Source: Paramicrobacterium agarici (GTDB taxonomy: Bacteria > Actinomycetota > Actinomycetes > Actinomycetales > Microbacteriaceae). Taken from it: a stretch of DNA of 64,000 nucleotides. Location: positions 3,100,001 to 3,164,000 of the forward strand of contig NZ_PDJE01000001.1 of assembly GCF_002563955.1 (NCBI RefSeq), given 5' to 3'. The notes beneath the pieces are model-generated. The model was not told where the DNA came from. It saw nothing but the letters and a program-made list of their open reading frames with translations, and searched no databases. Numbering within the stretch: the stretch's first letter is position 1; the number at the start of each line of letters is the position of its first letter. Made by a program: the position numbers and the translations under genes. Positions 39,457 through 49,203 of this stretch are shown here, piece by piece.

Positions 39457-39917
39457 GCTGCTCCTGCTTCGTCGGGGCGATCGAGTTTCATGACGACGGC
39501 GTCGATGCCGCCCTTGTAATACCGGGGCCGCACCCCGAGCACGGCGAATCCGAGCGACTGGTAGAGCTGCTGGGCGCCCGGATTGTCGGCGCGGACCTCG
39601 AGAAACACGGCTTTCGCCCCTGTGGATGCTGCTCGCGCGATGAGCCGTGTCATGAGCTCGCGCCCGAGACCGGTGCGCCGATGGCTCGGGTCGACGGCGA
39701 TCGTCTGAATGTCGGCGTCGGTGCTTCCGCTCGGCGCGAGAACGCCGCCATAGCCCACGAGACGGTCGTCGTCGACGATCACGAGATACGTCGTATGCTC
39801 GCTCTCGATTTCCCGCAGCATGCTCTCGCTCGACCAGTCGTCCGGAGCGAAGGTCGCGCGTTCGAGCTGCATGATGGCGTCGAGATCGCTCGCCGTCGCC
39901 GCACGAAACTCGGTCAC
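39453..39917 (-). CDS. rimI: Ribosomal protein bS18/uS-type N-acetyltransferase RimI
   Basis: 154 aa GNAT enzyme. The acetyl-CoA site is [20 protein letters not shown] and the C-terminal [20 protein letters not shown] is typical of RimI. In bacteria RimI acetylates the N-terminal alanine of ribosomal protein S18. GTG start overlaps the tsaB stop and its own stop overlaps the tsaD start. Confidence 0.9.
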   Translation of the reverse strand: MTEFRAATASDLDAIMQLERATFAPDDWSSESMLREIESEHTTYLVIVDDDRLVGYGGVLAPSGSTDADIQTIAVDPSHRRTGLGRELMTRLIARAASTGAKAVFLEVRADNPGAQQLYQSLGFAVLGVRPRYYKGGIDAVVMKLDRPDEAGAA

Positions 39918-40531
39918 GAGGTCACGCGCTTTCCGGCAGACGGCGTGACGTCTGGCGACCGCAGATACAGCGGCTCATCTGCGGCGAAGGGGCGTCCTGC
40001 CGCCCACGTATATTCGGCGACGAGTCCGAGATGGCCCGCTGATACGCGATCGACCTCGTGGCGCGTCGCTGCGCCAACGACGATCTCGTGCGGCTTCGAG
40101 AGGCCGGGGCCGTCGATGCGGATCGGCAGCCTCGCAGCATCCGTCCCCGAGTATCGGGACCAGTAGTTCTCGCGCCGACGCGCGTCGGTGACGACGAGCA
40201 GCTCGCCCTCTCCGCCCGAGGCGTACCACTCGAGGGCGACGGCGTCGTGACTGACGACCGGTGCGACGGGCTTGCCCGCACCGAATGCGAAGGCTCGTGC
40301 GGCCGCTATGCCGATGCGCAGTCCCGTGAACGGGCCCGGACCCATTCCGGCGACGACACCCGAAAGCTCAGAGGTCTCAACGCCCGACTCGGCGAGAACC
40401 TCGCGCATGAGAGTTCCGACGACTTCGGCATGCCTGCGGGTGTCGTGGATGCTGCGCTCGGCGATGATGCCGCGTTCATAGTCGACGACGGCGACCGATG
40501 TTCCGAGTGACGAATCGATGGCGAGAAGCAC
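39914..40531 (-). CDS. tsaB: tRNA threonylcarbamoyladenosine biosynthesis protein TsaB
   Basis: 205 aa ASKHA-fold partner of TsaD. Begins [20 protein letters not shown]. The conserved [15 protein letters not shown] loop near residue 70 is intact. GTG start. It follows tsaE by 9 nt, close to the repeat-rich tsaE 3' end, and its stop overlaps the rimI start. Confidence 0.95.
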   Translation of the reverse strand: MLLAIDSSLGTSVAVVDYERGIIAERSIHDTRRHAEVVGTLMREVLAESGVETSELSGVVAGMGPGPFTGLRIGIAAARAFAFGAGKPVAPVVSHDAVALEWYASGGEGELLVVTDARRRENYWSRYSGTDAARLPIRIDGPGLSKPHEIVVGAATRHEVDRVSAGHLGLVAEYTWAAGRPFAADEPLYLRSPDVTPSAGKRVTS

Positions 40532-40540
40532 GTATCCAGC

Positions 40541-41293
40541 CTATTCCCCTGTGCGCACGCTGTTCTCCGCGCCGTCCCCTGTGCGCACGCTGTTCTCCGC
40601 GCCGTCCCCTGTGCGCACGCTGTTTTCCGCGCCGTCCCCCGCGCGCACACGCTTCACCCGAACGATGCGCGGCTCGTCCACCTCGGCCCCGGCTTCGGCC
40701 TCTGCCCCCGCCCTTGCCTCTGCCTCTGCCTCTGCCCCAGCCCTTGCCCCAAAAGTGACTTGCAGAGAATGGTCGTCCTCCGTCGATGAATCAGCAGCCA
40801 CTTCCTGCAACTCACTTTTACTGACGTTGGATGCTGCGGCAGAGTCGACGGTACCGGTGGAAACATCGGGGGCAGAGTCGGCGACCGACCCCGCCGCTCC
40901 GGTCGGACGCTCGATCTCGACCTCGAGCCACTGCTCGGCAACGCCCCCGAGCATGCCGCGGCCCCACTCGACGACCACAACGCTGCGCTCGAAGTCGATG
41001 TCGAGATCGTCAAGCTCAACCGCGTCACTCAGCCGATACGCATCGACGTGCACAAGCGGCGCACCGCCCGCGAGGTTCGGGTGCGTGCGAGCCAGCACGA
41101 ACGTCGGGCTCGTGACGGGGCCACGCACGCCGAGACCCTCGCCGATTCCGCGGGTCAGCGTGGTCTTTCCGGCGCCGAGCGGTCCGGTGAGCACGAGCAG
41201 ATCGCCGGCGTGCAGCATCCGGCCGAGCTCGACACCGAGCTCATGCATCTCGTCGGTCGTCGCGCAGACTGTCGTCGATGGAATCTCGATCAT
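40541..41293 (-). CDS. tsaE: tRNA t6A biosynthesis ATPase TsaE with repeat-rich C-terminal extension
   Basis: 250 aa, against about 150-200 in the family. Residues 1-133 are the ordinary P-loop ATPase: LTGPLGAGKTTLTRGIG, SPTFVLARTH, HVDAYRL and VVEWGRG. A segment that looks inserted (about residues 134-205) follows, with a Ser/Asp-rich part and an AEAEAEARAGAEAEAGAE run. DEPRIVRVKRV near 206-216 resembles the native closing strand. The end is three copies of GDGAENSVRT. The three DNA repeat types are listed separately. ATG overlaps the alr stop. Confidence 0.93.
   Translation of the reverse strand: MIEIPSTTVCATTDEMHELGVELGRMLHAGDLLVLTGPLGAGKTTLTRGIGEGLGVRGPVTSPTFVLARTHPNLAGGAPLVHVDAYRLSDAVELDDLDIDFERSVVVVEWGRGMLGGVAEQWLEVEIERPTGAAGSVADSAPDVSTGTVDSAAASNVSKSELQEVAADSSTEDDHSLQVTFGARAGAEAEAEARAGAEAEAGAEVDEPRIVRVKRVRAGDGAENSVRTGDGAENSVRTGDGAENSVRTGE
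40546..40635. repeat. Three tandem 30-bp repeats in tsaE 3' end
   Basis: Units of 30 bp at 40546-40575, 40576-40605 and 40606-40635. The first two are identical, the third has one substitution, and a decayed part-unit follows. The unit is three-fold in length, so copy-number change would keep the tsaE frame. Each unit adds a decapeptide GDGAENSVRT. Confidence 0.97.
40679..40747. repeat. Hexanucleotide-like pyrimidine-rich repeat in tsaE
   Basis: TGCCTC-type units repeat with variation for about 70 nt, nearly all pyrimidine on the plus strand. The run codes for alternating Ala-Glu. Mirror symmetry makes slippage or triplex formation possible. Confidence 0.75.
40751..40819. repeat. 69-bp in-frame segment bounded by 15-bp inverted repeats
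   Basis: Left end AAAAGTGACTTGCAG (40751-40765) and right end CTGCAACTCACTTTT (40805-40819) are complementary at 14 of 15 positions. The segment is 69 bp, 23 codons, and less GC-rich than its surroundings. It lies in the non-conserved part of tsaE. It may be an inserted small element or simply a stable hairpin. Confidence 0.7.
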
Positions 41294-42408
41294 GCGTCCT
41301 CGTATCGACGCGCGACACGGGGACCGATGCGCGTGACGATGTCATAATTGATGGTGGATGCCGCATTCGCCCAGTCGTCCGCACTGGGAACCCCGCGCGA
41401 GGCATCGCCGAACAGCACAGCCTCGTCGCCGACCGAGACCGGCTCGTCGCCGACGTCGACGACGAACTGATCCATGGCGACCCGGCCGACGTTGCCGAAG
41501 ATGCGGCCGCCGATCGCGACCGTGCCGCCATTCGAGGCCTGGCGCGGAACGCCGTCGCCATAGCCGAGCGGAACCAGCGCGAGAGTCGTCTCGCGTTCTG
41601 TGCGATGCGTGAATCCGTAAGACACGCCCGCGCCTGCCGCGACACGACGCACCGCAGCAACCGGTGCGCGCAGTGTCATGGCGGGGCGGATGCCGAGCTG
41701 CTGGCTCGTCTCGTCGTCAAAGGGTGTGAGCCCGTAGAGGCCGATGCCGAGCCGCACCATGTCGAAGCGCGACTCCGGAATGCGCAGCGCCGCCGCCGTC
41801 GCCGCGGCATGCAGCACCTCGGGGCGCAGCCCGGCGCTCCGTGCATCGTCGACGAGCCGGGTGAACAGCGCGACCTGCGCGAGGTCTTCGGCGGGCGCCG
41901 TATTCGAGACGTGCGTCATGAGGCCGCGCACGCGAATCACGCGCTCGGCCTCGAGCTCGGCGGCGCGTGCAAAGACGGCGCCGGCGACATCGGGAGCCAC
42001 GCCATTGCGGCTGAGCCCCGTGTCGATCTTGATCTGAATGGGCACAGCGGATGCTGCCGCGCGCCGCGCCGCGTCGGCGACAGCGTTCAGCTGGGCGACG
42101 CTCGACACGGCGACCTCGATGTCGTGGGCGAGCGCGGCGTCGAAGTCCGCGTCGGGGCCGTGCAGCCAGCAGAGGATCGGCGCCGTGATTCCGGCGTCGC
42201 GCAGCACGAGAGCCTCGTCGATGTCGGCCGTGCCGAGCATGTCGGCTCCGGCATCCGCCAGAGTGCGCGCCACGGGAACAGCGCCGTGACCGTACGCGTC
42301 GGCCTTCACGACGGCGAGAACACTCGTCGCCTGCGTCGATCCACGCAGGGTGCGCAGGTTGCCGGCGATCGCCGCGAGATCGATCGTTGCTTCGCGGAAC
42401 GCGCTCAC
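41290..42408 (-). CDS. alr: Alanine racemase
   Basis: 372 aa PLP enzyme that makes D-alanine for peptidoglycan. The PLP lysine is in VLAVVKADAYGHGAVP. The catalytic tyrosine is in AAGAGVSYGFTHRTERET, and VAMDQFVVDVGDEPVSVGDE is a family block. GTG start overlaps the acpS stop and its stop overlaps tsaE. Confidence 0.96.
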   Translation of the reverse strand: MSAFREATIDLAAIAGNLRTLRGSTQATSVLAVVKADAYGHGAVPVARTLADAGADMLGTADIDEALVLRDAGITAPILCWLHGPDADFDAALAHDIEVAVSSVAQLNAVADAARRAAASAVPIQIKIDTGLSRNGVAPDVAGAVFARAAELEAERVIRVRGLMTHVSNTAPAEDLAQVALFTRLVDDARSAGLRPEVLHAAATAAALRIPESRFDMVRLGIGLYGLTPFDDETSQQLGIRPAMTLRAPVAAVRRVAAGAGVSYGFTHRTERETTLALVPLGYGDGVPRQASNGGTVAIGGRIFGNVGRVAMDQFVVDVGDEPVSVGDEAVLFGDASRGVPSADDWANAASTINYDIVTRIGPRVARRYEDA

Positions 42409-42776
42409 TGCAAGGCTCCCGGGGTCTCTTTCTCGGCGACGACGAAGGCGATCGCCGCTCCCCCGTCGTGGCTCATGCTCACGTGCAGCGACGTGATGCC
42501 ACGCGCGGCAACGGCGTCGGCGGTGCTTCCCGAGAGCGTGAAGAACGGGTCACCATCGTCGGTCTTGTCGACGACGACGTCGAGCCAGCGCACGCCGTCT
42601 GAGCCGCCGAGCGCCTTGATGAGCGCTTCTTTCGCGGCATAGCGCCCCGCGAGTGAGCGCAGCGGCAGCATTCGTTCGCTCTCAGCGAACAGGCGCTCGC
42701 GCAGACGAGGTGTGCGGTCGACGGCCCGCTCAAAGCGCGCGAGATCGACGAGGTCGACCCCTACTCCGACGATCAT
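42405..42776 (-). CDS. acpS: Holo-[acyl-carrier-protein] synthase
   Basis: 123 aa. Transfers phosphopantetheine from CoA to acyl carrier protein. IVGVGVDLVDLARFERAV has the Mg-binding Asp and AGRYAAKEALIKALGG the second acidic site. 25 nt after glmS, overlapping alr. Confidence 0.95.
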   Translation of the reverse strand: MIVGVGVDLVDLARFERAVDRTPRLRERLFAESERMLPLRSLAGRYAAKEALIKALGGSDGVRWLDVVVDKTDDGDPFFTLSGSTADAVAARGITSLHVSMSHDGGAAIAFVVAEKETPGALQ

Positions 42777-42801
42777 CGGCCACCACTCGCAGACGTCATG
42801 A

Positions 42802-44652
42802 CTACTCGACGGTGACGCTCTTGGCGAGGTTGCGCGGCTGGTCGACGTCGAGTCCCTTGGCCGAGGCGAGCTCCATGGCGAAGATCTGCGTCGGGATCAC
42901 GCACAGCAGCGGCTCGAACAGCGGTGCCGCGAGCGGAACGCGCACCACGGTGTCGGCGTATGGCAGAACAGCGACGTCGCCCTCTTCGGCGATCGCAATG
43001 ACGCGGGCGCCTCGGGCGCGGATCTCCTGAATGTTCGACACGACCTTGGCGTGCATCGTCTGCGATCCCCGCGGGCTCGGAACAACGACGAACACGGGCT
43101 GACCAGGCTCGATGAGCGCGATCGGGCCGTGCTTGAGCTCACCGGCGGCGAAGCCCTCGGCGTGAATGTACGCGAGCTCCTTGAGCTTGAGGGCGCCCTC
43201 GAGCGAGATGGGGTAGCCCACGTTACGGCCGAGGAACAGCACGGATCTGGTGTCGCTCATCCAGTGAGCGAGCTGCGCCACCTCGTCGTGCTGGGCCAGA
43301 ACCTCGCCGATCTTCTCGGGGATCGCCTGAAGCTCGGCTGCGTTCTCGGTGATCTGCTCGCTCGTGAGGCTGCCACGAACGTTCGCGATGTGCAGGCCCA
43401 ACAGGTAAAGCGCGGTGACCTGCGCGACAAACGCCTTTGTCGAGGCGACGGCGACTTCGGGACCCGCGTGCGTGTAGACGACCGCGTCGGACTCCCGAGG
43501 AATCGTCGCGCCCTGCGTGTTGCAGATCGACAGCGTCTTGGCACCGCGCTCGGCCGCGTACTTGACCGCCATGAGCGTGTCCATCGTCTCGCCAGACTGG
43601 CTGATCGACACGACGAGCGTGCTCGCGTCAACGACGGGATCGCTGTACCGGAACTCGTGGCTGAGTGCGACTTCGACGGGCAGACGCGTCCACGCCTCGA
43701 TCGCGTACTTACCCACCATTCCCGCATATGAGGCGGTGCCGCAGGCGACGATCACCACGCGCGAGACGCCGCGGAAGAGCTCGTCGAGACCGTCAAGCTC
43801 GGGAACGTGCACGAGCCCGTCGTCGCCGATGCGCGCGCGGATCGTGTTGGCGACAGCATCCGGCTGCTCACTGATCTCTTTGGCCATGAAGCTTGACCAG
43901 CCGCCCTTCTCGGCAGCTGAGGCGTCCCACTGCACCTCGAAGGGCGTCGACTGCACGGGGTTTCCTGCAAAGTCGGTGACCTCGACGTTGTCCGGGGTGA
44001 TGGCGACCATTTCGCCCTCACCCACGGCGAGCGCGAAGCGCGTGTACTCGACGAATGCGGCAACGTCGGAGCCGAGGAAGTTCTCGCCCTGACCGAGGCC
44101 GATGACGAGCGGCGAATTCTGCCGGGCGCCGACGACGAGACCGGGCTGATCCTCGTGCACGGCAAGCAGCGTGAAGGCGCCGTCGAGCTGACCGACGACC
44201 CGCTGGAATGCCGCGCGCAGGTCACCCGTCTCGGCGTATTCGCGGCCGAGCAGGATCGCGGCCGCCTCGGTGTCGGTCTCGCTCTCGAAAGTGTAACCCT
44301 GGGCGATGAGCTCGTCGCGGATTGCGGCGAAGTTCTCGATGATGCCGTTGTGGATGACCGCGAGTTTGCCGTCGGCGCTCAGATGCGGGTGAGCGTTTTC
44401 ATCTGTGGGGCCCCCGTGCGTCGCCCAACGCGTGTGGCCGATTCCGGTAGTGCTCTCGGGCAGCGGGTGAGCGGCGATGTCATCGCTCAGCACAGCGAGC
44501 TTTCCCGCGCGCTTGCGCGTGCTGATCGATCCGTCTTCGGCGATCACGGCGACGCCTGCCGAGTCGTATCCGCGATACTCGAGGCGCTTCAGGCCGTTCA
44601 TCAGGACGTCAATGCTGGCACGTCCTCCGACGTATCCCACGATTCCACACAT
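42802..44652 (-). CDS. glmS: Glutamine--fructose-6-phosphate aminotransferase
   Basis: 616 aa. Makes glucosamine-6-phosphate for cell wall synthesis. After Met1 the nucleophile Cys2 opens MCGIVGYVGGRASIDVLMNG. The N-terminal glutaminase is followed by two SIS domains (VIVACGTASYAGMVGKYAIE; VVSISQSGETMDTLMAV) and the conserved end LDVDQPRNLAKSVTVE. The longer open frame upstream of 44652 lacks coding character and Cys2 must be near the terminus. First gene of the glmS-to-tsaD operon. No glmS ribozyme was recognised upstream. Confidence 0.98.
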   Translation of the reverse strand: MCGIVGYVGGRASIDVLMNGLKRLEYRGYDSAGVAVIAEDGSISTRKRAGKLAVLSDDIAAHPLPESTTGIGHTRWATHGGPTDENAHPHLSADGKLAVIHNGIIENFAAIRDELIAQGYTFESETDTEAAAILLGREYAETGDLRAAFQRVVGQLDGAFTLLAVHEDQPGLVVGARQNSPLVIGLGQGENFLGSDVAAFVEYTRFALAVGEGEMVAITPDNVEVTDFAGNPVQSTPFEVQWDASAAEKGGWSSFMAKEISEQPDAVANTIRARIGDDGLVHVPELDGLDELFRGVSRVVIVACGTASYAGMVGKYAIEAWTRLPVEVALSHEFRYSDPVVDASTLVVSISQSGETMDTLMAVKYAAERGAKTLSICNTQGATIPRESDAVVYTHAGPEVAVASTKAFVAQVTALYLLGLHIANVRGSLTSEQITENAAELQAIPEKIGEVLAQHDEVAQLAHWMSDTRSVLFLGRNVGYPISLEGALKLKELAYIHAEGFAAGELKHGPIALIEPGQPVFVVVPSPRGSQTMHAKVVSNIQEIRARGARVIAIAEEGDVAVLPYADTVVRVPLAAPLFEPLLCVIPTQIFAMELASAKGLDVDQPRNLAKSVTVE

Positions 44653-44830
44653 GGAATCAAGTTTATGGGCACGAAGCTGAGTGCACGGCACACCCCTTAC
44701 CTCGCCCCGTTGGTCTTGCAGGGAACACTGCCCCACCGCTGCCCGGTGCCGTGACCAGAGACCACCGCCCCTCGCACCACGATCGCGCGCGAGGCGAATT
44801 GGCCCGGCAACCTGCGTAAAATGACGTTTC

Positions 44831-45787
44831 ATGTCGCCCAGTCGCACTGCCACCGGATCGTTCCCCACGCACACGACCCCGTTCGTCGAGATCGACCGCG
44901 CACGATGGGCCAGCCTCGCGCCCAACATGCAGAACCCTCTGACGGATGCTGAGATCGTGCAGTTGCGCGGACTCGGCGACCGCATGGACATCACCGAGGT
45001 CGCCGAGGTGTACCTGCCGCTCAGCCGACTGCTGAGTCTCTACGTCGCCAACGCGAAGCGCCTCCACGATTCGACGCAGGCGTTCCTCGGAGAGTCGTCG
45101 GGCAGGACTCCCTTCGTCATCGGGGTCGCCGGTTCCGTCGCGGCGGGAAAGTCGACGGTATCCCGGCTGCTGCGCGAGCTCATGTCCCGGTGGCCTGACA
45201 CCCCTCACGTCGAGCTCATCACGACAGACGGCTTTCTCTACCCCAACGAAGAGCTCGAGCGCCGCGGCATCATGCACCGCAAGGGATTCCCCGAAGCGTA
45301 CGACAGGCGTGCACTTCTGCGCTTCATAACCGAGGTGAAATCGGGCGCTGACGAAGTGCGCGCCCCGTTCTACTCTCACATGCAGTACAACATCGTGCCT
45401 GACGCGAGCGTCGTGGTGCGCCGCCCTGACGTGCTCATCGTCGAGGGCCTCAACGTGCTGCAGCCCGCTCTCGCCGGCCACCTCACGATTGCCGACCTCT
45501 TCGACTTCAGCGTCTACGTCGATGCCCGCACAGACGACATCGCGCACTGGTTCGAAGAGCGCTTCATGGCACTGCAGCGCGGCGCATTCAGCAACCCCAA
45601 CTCGTACTTCAATGTCTTTGCCGGCCTCAGCGAGCACGAGGCACGCGAGAAGGCCCGTTACTTCTGGCGCGAGGTGAACGAGCCCAACCTGCGCGAGAAC
45701 ATCCGCCCGACGCGGGCGCGCGCAAAGCTCGTGCTGCGCAAAGAGAGCGACCACACCGTGAGCAAGGTGCTTCTGCGCAAGGTCTGA
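44831..45787 (+). CDS. coaA: Pantothenate kinase type I
   Basis: 318 aa, first enzyme of CoA synthesis. GVAGSVAAGKSTVSRLLREL is the P-loop, then VELITTDGFLYPNEELERRG and the C-terminal YFNVFAGLSEHEAREKA region. Divergent from glmS, with 178 bp between them. A 375-residue open frame on the opposite strand is antisense to this gene. Confidence 0.97.
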   Translation: MSPSRTATGSFPTHTTPFVEIDRARWASLAPNMQNPLTDAEIVQLRGLGDRMDITEVAEVYLPLSRLLSLYVANAKRLHDSTQAFLGESSGRTPFVIGVAGSVAAGKSTVSRLLRELMSRWPDTPHVELITTDGFLYPNEELERRGIMHRKGFPEAYDRRALLRFITEVKSGADEVRAPFYSHMQYNIVPDASVVVRRPDVLIVEGLNVLQPALAGHLTIADLFDFSVYVDARTDDIAHWFEERFMALQRGAFSNPNSYFNVFAGLSEHEAREKARYFWREVNEPNLRENIRPTRARAKLVLRKESDHTVSKVLLRKV

Positions 45788-45832
45788 CACAACGTTCGGC
45801 GCATCTTCAGCCGCCGATCGTATCGTTGCCGA

Positions 45833-46168
45833 ATGGCGTACGAGACCGAGATCTCACGTGACGTCGCTCGCGCTGAGAACCCGCACCATCCGCTGCGGCG
45901 CTGGTTGCGCCGCATGCGCGCGTGGCTGACGCAGCATCCCAAGCTCCAGCACGCCTACCGGGTGACGGTCGGAGCGCTGGGCGCCACCATCGCCCTTCTC
46001 GGTCTCGTTCTCGTTCCGCTGCCTGGTCCCGGTTGGCTCATCGTCTTTCTCGGTCTGGCCACTCTCGGCACCGAATTCCGCTGGGCTCGACGCTTTTCCG
46101 GCTGGCTCAAGCGGATGCTGTCGCGATTCTGGGCGTGGCAGAAATCACGCCGCGCGGCTCGCGCCTAA
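45833..46168 (+). CDS. PGPGW-domain membrane protein (TIGR02611 type)
   Basis: 111 aa, two membrane helices with the diagnostic turn LPGPGWLIVFLGLATLGTEF. A basic N-terminal cytoplasmic part of 45 residues and a Trp/Arg-rich tail (WARRFSGWLKRML) follow the usual pattern. Function unknown; common in actinobacteria. 45 nt downstream of coaA. Confidence 0.9.
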   Translation: MAYETEISRDVARAENPHHPLRRWLRRMRAWLTQHPKLQHAYRVTVGALGATIALLGLVLVPLPGPGWLIVFLGLATLGTEFRWARRFSGWLKRMLSRFWAWQKSRRAARA

Positions 46169-46239
46169 AGTTCTCACGGCTTCCGCTCGGCTCCCTCTAA
46201 GATGGGGCCATCGTGCAACGCAGCACAGACGGGAGAACC

Positions 46240-47721
46240 ATGGATCTGACCTGGCTCGAGGAGGCACTGGGCAACATCAGCTCGGTCGTCTGGGGACCGT
46301 ATGTCCTCATTCCCCTCCTCATCGGAACCGGCATCTACCTCACATTTCGCCTCGGCGGGCTTCAGTTCATCAAACTGGGCGCGGCATTACGCCTCGGCAT
46401 CCTCAAGCGCAAAGATGCCGGGAGCGAGGGTGACATCTCGCAGTTCCAGGCGCTCACGACAGCGCTGGCCGCGACAGTCGGAACGGGAAACATCGTCGGC
46501 GTCGCTACCGCCATTGCGATCGGCGGGCCCGGCGCGCTGTTCTGGATGTGGATTACCGGACTCGTCGGCATGGTCACCAAGTACACCGAGGCGTATCTCG
46601 GTGTGCGTTTCAGGGGCACGGATGCTGCGGGCGAGAAGTCCGGCGGCCCCCAGTACTACCTGGAGCGCGGCATCAAGGGCCCCTTCGGCAAGATACTGGG
46701 GCTCATGTTCGCGATCTTCGCGACGATCGCGTGCTTCGGCATCGGAAACATGACGCAGGGCAACTCGATCGCCACGAACGTGCAGTCGAGTTTCAACGTG
46801 CCGACCTGGGTGACGGGAATCGTGCTCACGGTGCTGGCGCTGCTGGTGCTGGTCGGCGGCATCAAGTCGATCGGCCGCGTGACCGCCGGATTCGTGCCGG
46901 TCATGATCATCTTCTACGTGGCGGCCGCACTGTACATTCTGATCGCCAACATCGGATCACTCCCCGCGGCGATCGCGCAGGTGTTCACCGAAGCGTTCAC
47001 CGGCACCAGCGCTGTCGGCGGGTTCGCCGGGTCGGCCATCATCATCGTCATTCAGTACGGTGTCGCCCGCGGTCTCTTCTCGAATGAGTCGGGGCTCGGT
47101 TCGGCACCGATGGCAGCCGCAGCGGCGCAGACCACTCACCCCGTTCGCCAGGGTCTCGTGTCGATGACGCAGACGTTCATCGACACGATCATCGTCGTCA
47201 CGATGACGGGACTGGTGATCGTCACGACGGGGGCGTGGAAGGCCGTCGATCCCGAGACCGGTGAGCAGATCTCGGCCGCACTCATGACGGGTGAGGCGTT
47301 CACGAACGGTCTGCCAGGCGAGTGGGGTCACTGGGTAGTCACGATCGCTCTCGTGATGTTCGCGTTCTCAACAATCCTTGGGTGGTCGTACTACGGCGAG
47401 CGCAACATCGAGCGACTGTTCGGGCGCCGCGCGGTCATGCCGTTCCGCATCGTGTTCTCGCTCATCGTGTACATCGGCTGCACGGTTCAGCTCGGCGTCG
47501 TCTGGGCGTTCTCCGATGTGATGAACGGGTTGATGGCGATTCCGAACCTCATCGGCCTGCTTGTGCTGTCTGGCCTCGTCGCGCGCGAGACCAAGCACTA
47601 CCTCAAGCACGACCCCAAGCTCGAGGCGTCGAAAGACGAGATCGAGGAGTTCATGGCCGGGCGAGAGGGCTGGGAGGACTGGAAGGCCGGGGATATTGTG
47701 GGCTCCAGCCGCAGGCTCTGA
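46240..47721 (+). CDS. Sodium:alanine/glycine symporter (AGCS family)
   Basis: 493 aa with about eleven membrane helices. AGCS signatures include GTGIYLTFRLGG, QALTTALAATVGTGNIVGVA and FSNESGLGSAPMAAAAAQT. Imports alanine, glycine or a related amino acid with sodium. GGGAGAACC before the ATG at 46240 is a better signal than the GTG at 46213. Ends at a very strong bidirectional hairpin. Confidence 0.95.
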   Translation: MDLTWLEEALGNISSVVWGPYVLIPLLIGTGIYLTFRLGGLQFIKLGAALRLGILKRKDAGSEGDISQFQALTTALAATVGTGNIVGVATAIAIGGPGALFWMWITGLVGMVTKYTEAYLGVRFRGTDAAGEKSGGPQYYLERGIKGPFGKILGLMFAIFATIACFGIGNMTQGNSIATNVQSSFNVPTWVTGIVLTVLALLVLVGGIKSIGRVTAGFVPVMIIFYVAAALYILIANIGSLPAAIAQVFTEAFTGTSAVGGFAGSAIIIVIQYGVARGLFSNESGLGSAPMAAAAAQTTHPVRQGLVSMTQTFIDTIIVVTMTGLVIVTTGAWKAVDPETGEQISAALMTGEAFTNGLPGEWGHWVVTIALVMFAFSTILGWSYYGERNIERLFGRRAVMPFRIVFSLIVYIGCTVQLGVVWAFSDVMNGLMAIPNLIGLLVLSGLVARETKHYLKHDPKLEASKDEIEEFMAGREGWEDWKAGDIVGSSRRL

Positions 47722-47736
47722 CGCGATCTGAGCAGT

Positions 47737-47779
47737 GACACTGCGGCCCGCGTCCGTGTCGGACGCGGGCCGCAGTGTC
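47737..47779. terminator. Bidirectional terminator, 19-bp stem
   Basis: Perfect 19-bp stem (GACACTGCGGCCCGCGTCC and its complement) with a GTGTC loop. It lies between the convergent symporter and glmM genes and is the longest perfect hairpin in the window. Confidence 0.92.
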
Positions 47780-47818
47780 TGAATCGCTACCTCGAACGGT
47801 GCACGCAGGCGCAGCCGT

Positions 47819-49183
47819 TCAGACGATGCTGAGGCTCGAGCGCACGATCCCTGCGAGATGGTCGGCGATGCGGCCGGCTGTGTCGTGATCGGCTGCCTCG
47901 ACCATGACGCGTACGAGCTGCTCGGTTCCGCTCGGGCGCAGCAGCACACGACCCGACTCACCGAGTTCGCCCTCGGCAGCGGCGACGGCCTGCAGCACCG
48001 ACTCGTCGGAGTGGGCGCGCGTCTTGTCGACGTCTTTCACGTTGATCATCACCTGCGGGTACACGGTCATGACCGATGCGAGCTCTGCGAGGCTCTTGCC
48101 CGTGCGAGCCATCTCGCTCACGAGGTGAAGGCCGGTGAGGATGCCGTCGCCCGTCGTGGCGAATTCGCTCATGATCACGTGGCCGGACTGCTCTCCGCCG
48201 AGGGAGTAGCCATTCTCGTTCATCGACTCGAGAACGTAGCGGTCACCCACCTTGGTCTGAAGTGTCGAGATGCCGTGCTCGTCCATCGCGCGCCGCAGTC
48301 CGAGGTTGCTCATGACCGTCGCAACGAGGGTGTCGTCAACGAGCTTTCCGCGCTCCTTCATCGACACGGCGAGAATCGCCATGATCTGATCGCCGTCAAC
48401 GATCGTGCCGTTCGCGTCGACAGCGAGGCAGCGGTCGGCATCACCGTCGTGGGCGATGCCCACGTCGGCGCCGAGTTCAACCACCGTGCGCGCGAGGTTG
48501 TCGATATGCGTCGAGCCGACGCCGTCGTTGATATTGATGCCGTCGGGATCGTTTCCGACGACAGAGACGCGTGCACCTGCATCAGAGAACACCTGCGGAG
48601 AGACTCCTGCGGCTGCGCCGTTCGCGCAGTCGATCACGACGCGCAGACCGTCGAGTGTGTGCGGCAGGCTCCCGAGCAGGTGGATGAGGTAGCGGTCTTC
48701 AGCGTCGGCAAAACGGCGGATGCGGCCGACATCGGCGCCCGTCGGCATGAGTTGCTCTGCCTCGAGGTGTTCTTCGATGCGCTCTTCGACAATGTCAGGC
48801 AGCTTGGTGCCGCCGTGCGCGAAGATCTTGATGCCGTTGTCGGGCGCCGGGTTATGCGATGCAGAGATCATCACGCCGAAGTCCGCGTCGATGTCTTGCA
48901 CAAGGAACGCCGCGGCCGGAGTGGTGATCACACCGGCGTCGAGTACATCGACGCCGCTTGATGCGAGGCCTGCCGAGACGGCTGCGGCGAGAAAGTCGCC
49001 GGAGACGCGCGGATCGCGCGCGACAACGCCGACGGGCCTCTTGCCCTCAGCACGCCGGGCCTCAGCACTTCGGCCTTGCCCAAGCACCACTGCGGTGGCT
49101 TGAGCAAGGCCGAGAGCGAGGTCGGCTGTGAGAACACCGTTCGCGAGTCCGCGAACACCGTCGGTTCCAAACAGACGAGCCAT
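47819..49183 (-). CDS. glmM: Phosphoglucosamine mutase
   Basis: 454 aa. Interconverts glucosamine-6-phosphate and glucosamine-1-phosphate, using the product of glmS in this window. [14 protein letters not shown] at the start, the phosphorylated serine in [17 protein letters not shown], metal site DGDADRC, and sugar site GGEQSGHVI. It lies 20 nt after rpsI on the same strand, in the rplM-rpsI-glmM order usual for actinobacteria. Confidence 0.97.
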   Translation of the reverse strand: MARLFGTDGVRGLANGVLTADLALGLAQATAVVLGQGRSAEARRAEGKRPVGVVARDPRVSGDFLAAAVSAGLASSGVDVLDAGVITTPAAAFLVQDIDADFGVMISASHNPAPDNGIKIFAHGGTKLPDIVEERIEEHLEAEQLMPTGADVGRIRRFADAEDRYLIHLLGSLPHTLDGLRVVIDCANGAAAGVSPQVFSDAGARVSVVGNDPDGININDGVGSTHIDNLARTVVELGADVGIAHDGDADRCLAVDANGTIVDGDQIMAILAVSMKERGKLVDDTLVATVMSNLGLRRAMDEHGISTLQTKVGDRYVLESMNENGYSLGGEQSGHVIMSEFATTGDGILTGLHLVSEMARTGKSLAELASVMTVYPQVMINVKDVDKTRAHSDESVLQAVAAAEGELGESGRVLLRPSGTEQLVRVMVEAADHDTAGRIADHLAGIVRSSLSIV

Positions 49184-49203
49184 GGGAGTCGAACCCGTAC
49201 GCG

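Noticed and set aside
44653..44830. glmS ribozyme or riboswitch upstream of glmS
   Set aside because: The leader is short and I could not find the conserved ribozyme core. Such ribozymes belong mainly to Firmicutes.
44663..45790. 375-residue open frame on the minus strand
   Set aside because: It covers coaA in antisense. coaA has clear kinase motifs and this frame has none.
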